Shown here: one piece after another, positions 28,192 to 56,350 of the stretch
Position numbering within the stretch: position 1 is the stretch's first letter
Layout of the letters: the number at the start of each line of letters is the position of its first letter
NCBI GenBank assembly: GCA_964035545.1
Contig: OZ037769.1
Location: forward strand, 6,506,429-6,570,428
Direction of reading: 5' to 3'
Origin: Bugula neritina
Taxonomy: Eukaryota; Bryozoa; Gymnolaemata; Cheilostomatida; Bugulidae
DNA length: 64,000 nt
Position numbers and translations under genes: made by a program
Notes under the pieces: model-generated
What the model saw: only the letters and a program-made list of their open reading frames with translations
Databases searched by the model: none
Told to the model about the DNA's origin: nothing

Positions 28192-31100
28192 TTACTTTGT
28201 CAACATACACTGAGTTCCTGACTTAAAAGCATCGTCTCTCGAGCCGTCGGTAACAGCGAACATAGGATACACTATTTCTTCACTAGGAGGTAGCAAGAAA
28301 GGTTGAACAGAGTCTAAGAAAGCTTCATAGTCATCTTTAGTCCTACAGTAGAAGCCTAATGCACAGCTTGGGTCCATGCTAGTGAAGGGAATCTTCTTAG
28401 GGTAGACGCAATGATAAGACTGCAAAGGGAAGTCCCTTTGTGAGGTGTCCACTGCATCTTGCACAAAGTGAGGATCTAAGACTATCAGTTTCTCATGCTG
28501 GAAGCCAACAAAGTAGAGAGAATGGCCAGGAGTGCCTCCAATAACTCCTAAGAAACTTTTCTGAGTAAAAAGACCTACAAATAAATGACTTGTCTGTCTC
28601 AGAACAGCACATGATAGATGTGCACCATGATTGTGAGCACAATTGTAAACTGGTGAGGGAGAATGGAAATTAAACTACTCATTATTATCGACCCACAGCA
28701 CATTTATGTCTAGTAGAAATAGTTTTTCTCCATGCTATGACTACAAATATGCATTAAATAAATCACTCAAAATGATATACATTCCACATTTCACTTTACA
28801 TTTATTAAACTCTATGCCAATTCAGACATGCCTTATTCACACTTGGATAATTTTCTTGATACAATTTGTATCATAAATTTATAATTGGCTAGGATAAAGA
28901 GTTATAAAGTTGCAATAACTTACCAACCCTTGACTATAAATATAAACTTACATTTTGCAATGCACACATGCAAATCTACAGATACAAATTTAACTTTTCA
29001 ATATATACAAGCTGAGAGGAAACGCTGACTTGCCTTTCAGACACGGAATATATATAGGGTTCAGGGAGTCAGCACCTAGTCTGACAGGTACAATAATAAT
29101 CAGCGCCCTCCAGGACTCGCTAAAACCACTGTCAGTAGAAGAAGAACCTGCAAGTACATGCAGCGGTGTGACAGTAGCATGGCTCAGGTAACTTATGACA
29201 CTGTGCATATTTGTGCATATTACTTGTTGTGTCCCATTATAAATATTGAAATTTGATTTAATACTCTAAATACTTTATAAACAGGCTTGTAATGTAGTAC
29301 ATATGGTTGCTTGCTATGACGCAGTTCAGATTATTCATAGAGCAAACTGCAGAATTTCAATAAGTTTTATTGCAAATATTTAAACTACTGAAGGAGTGTG
29401 AGACATCTAAAGGGAGAAAAAGGCTTCATGAATAAAAAGCCTAAACCATGGTGCAATATATGAGAAGTTGATGTGCTGTTGCTTAAAGACTCTGTGGCAG
29501 GTACAGAACTATACTCATACAATGCAATACACAGATTGTGGATAACTTTTTCGCGTTTGAAAATTAGAAAGGTATATAAAAAAAATCCCATTAAAGAATA
29601 ATGGAACATGTAGAATAATATAATTTATAGAATACCTCCGTAGACCAAATCTGTAACGTCCTTTTTATAAATACAGCAGTCAGGGGCGACGTACACACAC
29701 GTCTGACTAAGTAGAGGAACAAACTCTCCAGCTATCTGGCTAGCTTTCTCTAGTAGGGTTGCAACATGGGCCGGCCCAAACCATTGACCTGTATATATAA
29801 TTCCATCAGAAACTACATGTAAGCACTGACGAATGCATGTCTTTTCTCATTCTAATTTATGAAGATGCAGATAGTGTATTTGCTTGTTGAAACATACATA
29901 CATACCTTAGTGCTGCTAACAGCAAGTTATTTCTCTGGTGGGAATACAGACACACAAGTTGAAAGAAAGCAATTTTGCAGCAATTGAGAGGGCAATCTGT
30001 AATGATCGCTTAAATAGTCGAGATGGAGAATAAGGGGTGTGTGCTGAGATGACGTTATGTAATGATAGAGCGGGTGTTGCAAGAGCTCATGACATGCCGA
30101 GAGTTGGGAGGAGGGGAGAGATATTATGCAGTTGTGAGAGCAAATAGTTGTTAAAATTCTTCCCTTTATTAGGTAATCAGCAAAACACATCTATTTAATG
30201 CAACCCTTGAACTCCTTCCTAGCTAAAAAGTTTAATGTCCTTTTACATGAAAAATGACAATATCTCAAAATACTATCTTGAAAATTATGGGGAATTTGAT
30301 CTTTCAAGACAAACTGTAGCATAGATAAGTGCGTTAAATCACAATACAATTGTTGGTAAATCATTACTGCAAGACCAACAGTAATTTATAAACCAATTTC
30401 GGAGTTACACACAACCTTTTGCATGGCCTTTCAATCAATAATTCCAAAAACAATTGTGAAAAAAAAGGAAGTTTAACTGTTGCTAACACAACATACACAT
30501 TGTAACAAAACAATGTAGGTATTACAACGTGCGTAAAAACAGAAGCCTCAAAGAATGAAGAGCATATATAAGTGGACAAACAGTTGCCATTTACTCATTC
30601 TAAATATAGAGGATCAACGTACCAGCTTTCCTGTCCACTGATTTGCCGATAGCCACCAGTCTATGTAGAGAGAAGGGGCTATTCGTAAATGGTTTGTCAG
30701 CAAACCACTTTATAATCTCTCTGTGCAGCAGAGCTGTGGAATTAGACTACAAATAGTAAAGGTACATAGCTATCTTACTGATTAGAATGTGCTGCAGCCT
30801 GCTTTCCTATAAGACTGTAATAAAACCAGTACACGTTTTACATCTGCTAGTGCTCTACAGAGTATAGGGGTAGGGTAGATACAGCACACCACTGCTGTAT
30901 AACTACAACTATGCACAGTATGCAAAACCAAAACAAACCTACTTAATACTACATATACAGTACAATGCGTTCCACAAGAATGTGTAGAATTGACTAGAGA
31001 ACTTGGGCCACTTACTTCATCATCGAACATGTTCCACTCCCTCCCAAGAAAATGAACTACGAGAGCTTGGGCTAACATCATCTGTCCACTACGAATCATA

Positions 31101-33103
31101 CAGCCCCAGCCAGTGTCCGAGCTGAGCTGTGTATCTGCTATACATGGGAAACCTTGACGGTACGTCAGCCAGATTCGGCTTGTAAAATCTTGTTTGAATT
31201 TTATTAGCGTGAATTGTACTTTATCTTCTTCACCTTCTTCCAACGCTTCCCGAATATCATAGCATTGACTGGTAAGAAACATACAATGGTAAAATATACT
31301 TTGGTAAAAAGAGCTCAAAATAGCTATAAAGTGGAAACACTAAAAATAAGGAACCTACATTAGTATATAAAAAACATAAACTGAAAACTAGAAAACCTAA
31401 AATACAAGATAAGGAAGATACCATGATGGTAAAAGATAAAAAACTAACAATCGTTATTTATGTTAATAAATACTGACAAAAAGTTTAGGAAACAAAATAC
31501 GAGTATATTACTTTTATTATAATTTAAAAAGGAGCTACAAACTAAAATGTTTTGGTGATAACTTTAGACTAATGGCAGCAGAGAAGAATGTTTCATTTTA
31601 ACCTGATTTCTTACATACAAAGCAAAACGTACCTCAACAGAAAAATGGCTTTCTTTTTGTGGAAATTACTCTTCAATTTAACCGACCACGAGCCATACTT
31701 GACATTGTGCCAGAACCCAACAATTCTATTTCTCATTTTATCCGTGGTTTTGGCGGGTTTGTCAGGACGGCCTCTCCTAAGATGGCGACGAGCATCAACG
31801 TCTGTTGGGGAGTTCAGCAGAGGTGGAGTGCATTGGTCCACCACCGTGAAACTTTCTGAAGGAAATAAAGAGACGTTTGGTGAAGATGGTAGAATAAGGA
31901 GTTAAGTTTGTAGAATGGTATAGCCATTGTACTATAATCCCCTATAATATAATAATAATAAGGTTATAGTTTCAGTTCAGTGGGTATAGCAATGAGAGAA
32001 ACAGGGCTGGGTGTATAAAGAAGTTCTACTAAATGGAAAATAATTATGATTAGTGTTCAATCAGCTGAATTTTTAAAGAGTTGATTGTTGGAACCGTTTG
32101 AAAATAATTTCTCAAAAAAAAAACTCAACACACTGGTTACAATATAAAAATGAAAGTAATCAAATTTTTTTCTGAGTCCAGCCAAAAGTCTGTACTGAAT
32201 TTAGACACTTTCTAATGTACATTGGTCACAAACCAATAGGTGAAAAGTGTAATGGAAGCTTTTCAGAAAAAACAACAATTGGTGATAAAAGAAAACACCA
32301 GGAAATAACCTTATCACAGCTATTACTATCATACAGCGTATTATTGTGATGTGTTGCTCAATGCAAGGACAATGCTAGAACATGATATAGCAACTCTAAT
32401 AATAGGCAATACAGATAGTGGGAATTATATAATTGACTAATGTGTCAACATTTTAGATAAAACGAAAAAATTTAATTATTAAATCTGTCAGCTAATAAAA
32501 ATAGGCCAATAAAATTTTACCAAATTAAAAAGTATGTTATCACTAATGATAGTGTCGGCGATAAACTGCACTTTTATACTATTCTAGTGTGACACAAAAA
32601 TCATGTTCACCAGAAGAGGTAAACAATAAATATATGTAGACTATTAGTAATAAATACATGCAATTACAAAGCAGTGATTTAATAGTTTATTTGTCAACTA
32701 AATGCCTCGCGATTAGACATATTACCACACCCACATGTACACATACACCCGTACAATGCACACACACGTACACACTTACACATAGATTTATACACATATA
32801 CACATACGTACACACATATACAGACATACACACACATAATACACACACATATCCGCATACATTTATACACACCTACACATATAGATACACGTACACATAT
32901 GGACATACACACGTAAACACATATATACACACACCATCATCAAACTCCTCTGAGATAGGTCTATTACCATCCCCTTCACCATACTCGTCCAACTCATCAT
33001 CAGTAAAGACACTGTCAAAGCTCTCTGGTCCGCTGGCAGCACCAGAGACAGACTGTGCTGTCTTGGCAGCTAACGCTGACGCATACAGAGCAGGCAGGTT
33101 CAT
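28192..33103 (-). CDS. ATG4D: ATG4C/D-like autophagy cysteine protease (spliced, complete)
   Basis: Processes and delipidates Atg8/LC3-family proteins during autophagosome formation. Exons in transcript order: 33103-32935, 31855-31633, 31268-31016, 30746-30623, 29788-29636, 29147-29034, 28574-28192; 1419 nt, 472 residues, all phases consistent. The catalytic Cys is at about residue 187 in [19 protein letters not shown], and the Asp/His pair lies in LDPH at about 379-381. Segments [48 protein letters not shown] and [12 protein letters not shown] match the ATG4C/D branch rather than ATG4A/B. The start ATG follows a plausible acceptor (TTTAG, ACT, ATG), implying an upstream non-coding exon. The intron after 29034 uses a GC donor. 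The protein ends shortly after the peptidase domain. Human ATG4C/D tails end in FVLL or FVFL; this one ends MLTK. Assignment to C versus D is not decided. Confidence 0.93.
32735..32934. repeat. ACACAT-rich microsatellite in ATG4 intron 1
   Basis: About 200 bp of imperfect CA/CATA repeat with interspersed CGTA. On the minus strand it begins immediately at the ATG4 intron 1 donor. The His/Thr/Tyr-rich ORFs here are repeat artefacts. Confidence 0.93.
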
Positions 33104-36100
33104 AGTCTAAAGGGAAAGGACAAGTATGTGATGTTTATAACATTAGCTGATCTACCCAGCAATACATAGTCTAGGTATAGAACAGCTGTGGATACGTTAA
33201 ATTGTTGATAACTGATTTCTAAATAATGCAATGTTCAACATTTACATTGCATTTACAGAATGGTATACGTCGGGCCATTGTAAGCATATTATTAGTATTC
33301 ACCATAGCATTTTATTGGGTTCAATTTAACTATCGAGCAATCTACAAACACCGAGGTTTTGCAGCTTTATTATGAAATTATATTAAAAATAGTATCATTA
33401 TACAATGTTTTAAAAGGAAAATCCATTGAGTTGTCATTAGAAAAGTTATAACAACTTAAAAGTATTAACATAATCATCTTGCACTACCGTTGAATCACAT
33501 AATAAAGTTATGGTAACAAACAAGATAAGTATACAATTTCAAATAAACGAAATAAGAAATGAAGCATTACAAGATAAATTGCAACCACGAAAGGCATATT
33601 TCAACATCTTACTAAACAAAAGCACTACTTAGTTAACATACTTATAGAGAAAACAATTCAGTTAAAACTGTAAAACAATACCTTCAACAGCTTCTGTCCT
33701 TTAAAATCTGCTCCAGCATTTCAGTTGAGTCGACTAGGTCTAACAAGAAATTATAATGCTTTATACCATGCTAAAGAAAACACTGTGACATAATATTTCA
33801 GACACACAGTATTAAAATAGCAACGTTACACTTTTTAAGGCTACGATGACGCTTACAACGTAAAAAAATAACTTTAAAAATTCAACATCAATGGCAAAAT
33901 GATTTATTTACTTATATTATAAAAATATATGATTGGAGTTTTATTTTACAGTTCTTTTAAAGAACTACTTGTGGCGATGATCATAGCCAGTTTTTAGTGA
34001 AGCCTTATCTAAAAATAGTTTTCTTCAACCTTACTGCAGAGGCTGAAATGTATTTTTCAACAGGCCAGCCCTTTTCTATTTGTAAAATTAACCAAAATAC
34101 ATTCAGACTTGAGAAGTTATTGGGATTAATTCCTAAGACAACTTTTCTATGGATCCCCTAAACTTTTACTTATAATTTGAAATATCTACCAAGCCTGTAC
34201 CCACGAAAATAAAAAACGGTACCCATATTGAACTGGACTTAAATTTCATCAACATAAATTATATCTGCCATACCATTTACAACAACCATTTAGGAATGTG
34301 GTATTCACAAATTAATTGCTATAAATAATAATTACGACTATGTTATCATTGGATCTTCCAAAAAAGAGATTTCTTGTTCTCGATTGCATGTTTACATAGC
34401 ACTAAAATGAGAAAATTGTTTTCACTTTTTTTGCTAATCATACCTTAGTTTTTCAACCACTAGTTTTTTTTATAAAATAAAGCAAAAAATATAAAACAGA
34501 TCTCAAAATTAGCAGCATTATGAATCCTTATTACAAAAAATAAACTTTATAAATTAAACAATAAAAGTCGGGCAAAACTATTATACATTAATGAAGCTAT
34601 GCCTATTGATTATCATTGGGTCTATACATGAAATAAAAAAAAGATAACAAGAAATATGAATATTAATATAAACTATAATCATTAGCCTTACTACTAGTGA
34701 TTATCAAAATCCCTAGAAAAACCACTCCTACCAGTACTACTACTAGTACTAGCAGTTGCACGTCTAATTTTACGCTGTGCTGAACTATTTTTATACACCA
34801 TAATCATACTGATACTCATAGTGAATGGAATAATAAATAGTAAATCACTTAAAACAAAATTATCATTTAATTTTATGGAATCTAAACTTTAAAGGAGCTC
34901 AAGTTCAACGAATCAGACTAACTTGAAATCTTAAATTCAACGATAGCTGTGTACCACTACCAGAAGGCAGTAAGATTACAAGAAATTGACAACACTAGCG
35001 TTTCTTTCATAGCCAATCTGAGTGAGTCTGAGTCAGTCAGACTCACTCATTCATGTCTGCTGACTCAGAGTCCGTGACTCTGACAGCTAAGAAATAAATC
35101 TACTTCTGGTCTAGTCACCACCACCCTCACTGTGACTATCGAAATTACTATTATTCACTGATGCTGATAGTACTGATTCAGTGAGTAGCTTAGTGTCAGA
35201 CTCAGTGTGAGTGTTATCTCCAAGCCCATCATCATCATGGCTGGTGGCTCTGATTTTCAGCACACTCAGTCTCACATAATGATAATGATAATCATATTTA
35301 TATTCATATTGATAATGATATTGATATCACTTAGTTCACTCGATTAAACCTTTTACACATTACCTAGCTTATAAAATTATACGTACAGCAACCATAAAGC
35401 AACTTGAAAAATATTTATATGAATATTTATAGTAACACAATCAATGTAATTCAAATTGTATTATCTTAACATATGCTTAGTATAACTCTAACTGTTTTCA
35501 TTTATTGAGGTCTTTAAAACATTTACAAGCAAAACCTTGACCTTTGGATTGTGATTTTCCGGTGAGCTGACGTTAAACTTAGAGCTTCAAAAATAGAAAC
35601 AAGCTATAGATATGTCTCTAATAACAACTCTTTTTATACTAACAAGTTGCAGTTTTTAAAAAACAAGAGCTAAGATCTAGCGAGTGATGTACGCCCCAGA
35701 ATGCCTCAAAGTACTAACTTCCGCAACTTTTATTCTTGCCAAACTCTAGTAGAATTTAATCCATTGCCAATCCTCAATGAACTACACTAGGCCAGTTCTA
35801 TAAAGTAAGCTGATTCAGTCATTTATTAATTTTAAATTTGTTTAGCTGTTGTTTTTAAGTTATTTATTTGAGCTACTTGTATACACTGCACAATAAACTT
35901 CTATATTTTAAAATGCTATAGTGAAAAACTAAGTCAGAAACTCGAACTGAAAGTAAAACTCGGAGTCAAACTCAAGCTGAAACCCAGTTTGAGTCTCAAA
36001 CTTAAACTATTACCATTGTCAATGAACCTGGCTATATTCTTGTAACTTGAACTTATAAGTTGTAAGTATTTTAATTTCAATGATCCCAATAAATATTTAT

Positions 36101-39059
36101 AATTATAAGTAATACTAATAGTAATACTAATACTAATACTAATAGTAATACTACTAGTAGTAGTACTACTACTAGTATTACTATTACTATTAGTATTAGT
36201 ATTACTATTAGTATTAGTGATACTAGTAGTAGTACTAATAGTAATAGAGAAATATTATGGTCACATCATTAATAATTAATATTATATTAATATATTTTTG
36301 TTTTAATTTGATAATTTATGTAAATATTGACCTTAACCAGTATTATTTAATTATAATATTAATAGTAATTTAATTACAATAACTAATGATATTAATAATA
36401 ATTGCAATTATAGAATTATACTATAACTATTAATAATTGTTACTATTACTGTTAATATAGTTATAATACTAGTACTTATAGTTTAAATAGTAAATATTTT
36501 TACTTATACTGTTTGATAATTATAAGTGGTATTTATTCATATTGTGATGATCAATAGTAATATAATAATAATAATAATATTGATAATGATGATCATACTC
36601 ATAATAATAATCATAAAGTAATAATGATAATTGTATTTGTTGTAACTACAATCAATAGTAATTACAGTACTACTAGCACTACTAATAGTAATAGTAACAG
36701 CAATACTATTATTGCAATAATAACTTTTATTTTAGTGTAAAACTAAAGAACTATCACTATGAAATTTAAGCCGAGTGCATATAGTCTCATGTTAAGGTTG
36801 TGATGCTAGATAGGTATTTTAGTGGTGGTGCAGTAATGGGCAATAATACATAAATGTTAAATGATAGTTCAGTCAATTTAGTCTCACAGTTTTTTTTAAG
36901 CTATTGAGTTAAGTAATAAATTTAATATGGCCATAGAGCTGTAAAACTAGTAATATCATGATTCTGCTAATTTTATTCAATTATTTTATATCTTAATTTA
37001 AATTAACATTTCTTTTCTCAATTGATATGCTCTACAATAGCATTTATAATAATAATAATTATTCTATTCACTGTTGTGTTTTATTTAACCACCAAGGGAT
37101 AACATTACACTGGCGCCTACCTTAACTTTCAGCTTTAAATTCATAGCTTGCTTACATGCTTTTTGACAAATGGTATTATTTCATTATCAATATCAGATTG
37201 AGATTAGTGATTTGACTTTTAGTTTTTCAGTAAGTATATCTTAGTTATATAAGTTGTGGAATTTTTGCATTAATGTGTGATCATGTTTTTGAAAGCTAAT
37301 AAATTCAAATCAAGTCAGCATTTGAGTTTCTTACTAGTTATTCATTACAGTGTGAGCCTGTTAGGTTCCTTGTCATTCTGATTATAATAATATTTCTAGT
37401 ATTCTGGTTTTGTTGGATTAAATTAATTCATTGTTTTTTTTTGTTTTGAGTTTTATAAATTCATTGCCATATTTTTATTAGACAGTTGGTTGCCTAACAT
37501 AATATAAATGCTATTACACCAACTCTTTTCAGCTATGCTAAAGACAAATTATATTAACAAAAATATACTGATTTTATTATTGTATTAAATAATATTAAGT
37601 TGATATCATACGCTTATTCTGGCAACATAAATATGATAAGGATTAATGCTTGTCACTTAGAAATTAGTTATTATTATTCATATCTCTATATGTTCTTATA
37701 TATTAATGTGTATTTAGTGGTTTAGAAACTATGCATAATTATTAATTATTCTCATTATGAAACACACTGAACAGCCAGTGTGTTTGTTGTTAGAATTATA
37801 TTGAAAGTTTAGACTAGAAGTGTTTCTATAGACCATAAATAAACTACTAGCTACTAGACATCACAACATATGTGTTGGATTACCCCTCTCTATATGTCAA
37901 AGTTTGCTTTCTGTGATTTTGTTGTGTTATCATTGATAATCAATTTTGTTTCGAATAGAAAATTTTCATTGAGATGTTCAAACTATTTTGATTGAATAAC
38001 ATGAAAGTTTATTTCCTATTCAACCTGATGTAAAACTGTTTGGTCTTTAAAACATATTTCATGAGAAAGAATTATCATTTTATAGACATAATGTATTCAC
38101 TAGCCGTCTTAGTATAAATAGTATAAAAATAGTATAACAAAATAGTATAAAAATTCTATCTATTGCAATAGTGCTTCTAATTTTATTTAAGTGAGAAATT
38201 ATGATTGAAGTTTTCTAATAGTACAAGTGCCTGTTGAAAGTTGGTCTAGGAAACTCTGCTTATTGTTAATCTGTTACTCAGCTGTTACACTTTTTACACT
38301 TATATTCTTTTGATCAGTTTCTTTGAAACGGGGTTTTCAAGATACGCTTGTGCTAGTCCAATGACATTCTACATATGTTGTGTATGTCAAACTGTAGGCC
38401 TATATAGGTCACTTTACTTAATTCAGCACACACTATGTATCTCTAGTTTTTAGCTATTTTTCACAGTTTAGCCGCTAATGTATATAGTTTCTTGCATTAA
38501 ACTGATAGACTATTAACAAACACAGCTGAATAAACAAGGTTTTTTTTCTAATTTTTCTTGGTTCTCTATTTTTGATCCTAATTCTTTAGTAAATTTGGTG
38601 TGCGGGTGTGATGAAAAGCATTTTATGATGATTATGGACTCCATCTCATATACTATGTACTCGGGAATTGCTTATTCAGCTGCTATGGGGCCATCTAAAT
38701 TTTAGTCTTAATATTATTTACATATTATAATAAATAGTTTATGCTTACTCAATATGCATTTTTCGGTATTGTTTTTAGCCATGCATTTTATTTGTGAGAT
38801 AAATTGGTAAGTCATGACTTTCATACAGTTCAGAAATACTATAAACAACGGAGTTTTGTTTTGTGAACTTGAAACTTTTGTTGGAGACACTCGGGACGCA
38901 TATTTTTGTTAATGTGTGTGGAGTCAATATATTTTATATAGCGATGTTTATGGGGAGGGCCAGTCTTAGGATGCTAGAGAAAGTGGTTTGTGAAAGTGTC
39001 CAAGCATACTGTTTAACCTGCTTGTAGTTGAAGTTACTTGGTAGAGCTATCTAGTCAAG
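33104..39059. other. Intergenic DNA between the divergent ATG4 and kinesin genes
   Basis: About 6 kb, strongly AT-rich, separating two head-to-head genes, so it must hold both promoters. I find no coding exon. Notable contents are a GAGTC/ACTCA-rich stretch with short palindromes at about 35010-35090, GATAAT repeats near 35278-35330, a CTA/TAG palindromic tract at 36105-36243 and ATA/ATT-rich repeats to about 36730. The kinesin 5' untranslated region probably lies within 38900-39059. Confidence 0.5.
36105..36243. repeat. Palindromic ACT/AGT triplet tract
   Basis: The left half consists mostly of AATACT and AATAGT hexamers, the right half of their complements (AGTATT, ACTATT), with an ACTAGTAGTAGTACTACTAC core. 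The whole forms an imperfect inverted repeat of about 140 bp able to fold on itself. Confidence 0.85.
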
Positions 39060-53710
<14,651 letters not shown>

Positions 53711-56350
53711 GTATCCGTCTATTTGTTCTAAACTACGTCAGTATCTGTGAGTCTCTAAAATTGAGAGACCCGGTTTCAACGCCATGTACAGTTGATATTG
53801 CAAGTGCTGTGATTGTGTTGTTGGCATGTTTTCAGTAGCTCTGGCTCCAGTCGACCTGTTGGCATAGCAAGATATCTCTAGTGTTGGTAATTTCTAGGAT
53901 AGTGACTTATAGCATTCACACAGATGTATAGCAGACACTCTTACTATGCTTTCAGTTCTCAGCAATCTGCTATCTATTTTATTTTATGCAGGACAATCAT
54001 ATTTTATGCTGTACATCACTTTAGGCTAGAATTAGCTCACATCACATCTTGTTTATACATTCTGAAGCAGTAAACATTTGCATATATCTACACATGCTTT
54101 TAATTTCATTTACAACTGTTATTAAATGCACTCTTTTTATCATACATTAGTATAATTATCAAAAGGTATTTTAAGTAACCTCTTTTCTTATGCAGAGAGC
54201 TGAAAAGGTGGTCCTATGAAGTTGTCTTAAAAAAGGACTTTTTGTAATTGTTTTCTTCTACTCTACATTCTAGTACCAATAATTGTTTGTTTCAGTTGAA
54301 AAGATAAAAGAATTGGAAAAATGCCAGGGTCATCTCCATAATTTTTCCTACAGATTTCGACAAACGTTTCTTGTGTAGGAGGACGGAATATGGAGAGTAA
54401 ATTTGCCGTTAGATGACTGCCAGTTGGTCATGCTTGAAGCTCATACTAATATGTATTATTATTTATTCTTATTGTAACATAATGTACTTGTGCAATAAAA
54501 CGTCCTACCTACATGCTTAGTTTAGTCGGGTTACTAACCAAAGTCTAGTTCTTGTTAAAGAGGTAGTTGTTTTGTGTAGACCTCAGGCTAATGTACTTAA
54601 CTTATTCAGTCTGGCACACGCAGCCACTATCCGCAGCTACAAGTTATAAAATGCAGGAGTTGTTTTATCTTTAAAATTATGTGCACACCTTATTGTTTTT
54701 ATGTTGTTTCACACGATTACTAAGTAGGTTGTGTCCTGATGTTTGAGGCTTTTTATGTTTTTGTGATATTTTTGTTTTGGTATATGAGATTAGGTAAAGA
54801 GTATTGTTGTATGAATAGTGGTGAATTTTAGTTTTGCATTATGTTGTGACTGGTTCTAATATAATTGAACTCTATTTCTACGTGTGCATTATTTAATGAT
54901 GGATAGTTCTTGTGGAACAAATACACATCATTTATAATTTACCTTACAACTACCGCCTTTTGTTCTATTGGATTCAATTCTTCAGATCTCTTTTAAAAAG
55001 CATAAAATTTTGCTTAAACTCAACTTATTTTAAGTTTCTCAAATATAAAAAACAACTGTTAATCTTTGTTGTCCAGACTATGTGGTAGATGTGCAAAACA
55101 GCGGCTTGGAAATTGCCCAAACTTCTTTTTCCTTTATTATATTTACCAATAGGTTCAACTACTTGTAAATGATATATTGTCATACATTTTGAACAATGTC
55201 CCATAATTGCAAAAACTTCATCAAATATCTTCATATTGAGTTAAATCAGCCAATTAGGTTGAGTAGAATGAGTCGAGTTAGTTCTGTGATAGTAAAGCTG
55301 ATATTAACTGTGCATTGCAACACTTGGCCAGACCATTATATATAATGCACTAGGTATTTACAAAATCATAGAGTAAAAGTTTGACATATTTATTTCTCAA
55401 GCACAAATTCAACAAATATAATGCACAAAATCATTAGGCTATATATAAAATGTATTTATATTGAGCGCAGATACAATATTTATTGTGAGGAAAAAAATCG
55501 CTCAGTTTGGAAAATTTTCACAACAAAAAACACCAAAATGCTTAGTAAATTTATATTGCTTCGTAGTTTTTTACACATTCTATGATTATAATGGATTATA
55601 TAAGCTTTTACTCGGTACAGGTAAGTCTGCTGTTCTATAATCACTATATTTCCATTATCGCATTATGTGACTGGATGTTTTCATTCGGCCAATGAAAATA
55701 GTTACATCTATAAGTTATAAGTTAATGCGAACCACAATAATCCGAAACGGCATTCATTCACATAATGCACAGTCATGGAAACGCAGTGAATTAGAATGTC
55801 AATTTTGTTACACACCTTATTGGGCCAGAAGGTTATTCAAAACATATAACAATAACAATCACTGCTAAAATAGGTTTAGTTGCTATAACAACTTAGGCCT
55901 ACCTAGTTTATACAGCAGCACTATAGTTTTACACATCTAGAAATTTAACCGCCACAACACTTTGAAATTAAAAGGTTACTAGCTTTCTTACCAACACAAT
56001 ATAGAAGTTTTATTGCAATTTTATTTCACTGGTATTTCTGGGTTACTAGCTTTAGTATGAAACAAACAAATGAGAAAAAAATTGAAAGTTCGATAATGCA
56101 TAATAAGTTTGTTTTACTACGGTATGTATAATCTTGAAAAGATTTAATAAGCTCACAGGTTGTTCAACTTTAGAGAATATCACTAGAGACTTGTGTATAT
56201 TGTGAACCAAAGACTTTCACAGTATGCCACTTAAAGGTCATTCAACGGTAAAATTGATCAAACAAATAGCAGAATTGAAAAAGTTATAACATTTATACTT
56301 GAAATAAAGGCAGTTAGACAAATACCGCCACAATGTTTTGGCACCTTAGG
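53711..56350. other. Kinesin 3' region and intergenic DNA
   Basis: Contains a possible alternative last kinesin exon (54196-54247) and the AATAAA at 54494-54499. Beyond that it is AT-rich with no supported gene. From about 55400 it shows similarity to 60950 onward, the left edge of the tandem lectin duplication. About 55590-56200 has no counterpart in the second copy. Confidence 0.5.
54494..54499 (+). promoter_or_regulatory. Candidate polyadenylation signal of the kinesin gene
   Basis: AATAAA followed by a T/G-containing stretch, about 780 bp after the 53710 stop and 247 bp after the alternative stop at 54247. Confidence 0.5.

Noticed and set aside
28990-29208. ATG4 exon 6 running on through 29034 as an ORF without an intron
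   Set aside because: Beyond 29034 the residues stop matching ATG4, while splicing at the GC donor restores the family sequence (CLKG followed by LGVIGG).
32658-33110. 150-codon plus-strand ORF rich in Thr and His
   Set aside because: Antisense to ATG4 exon 1 plus the ACACAT microsatellite.
34980-35280. Possible gene in a less AT-rich stretch with GAGTC/ACTCA motifs
   Set aside because: All frames are broken and the sequence is dominated by short inverted and direct repeats.
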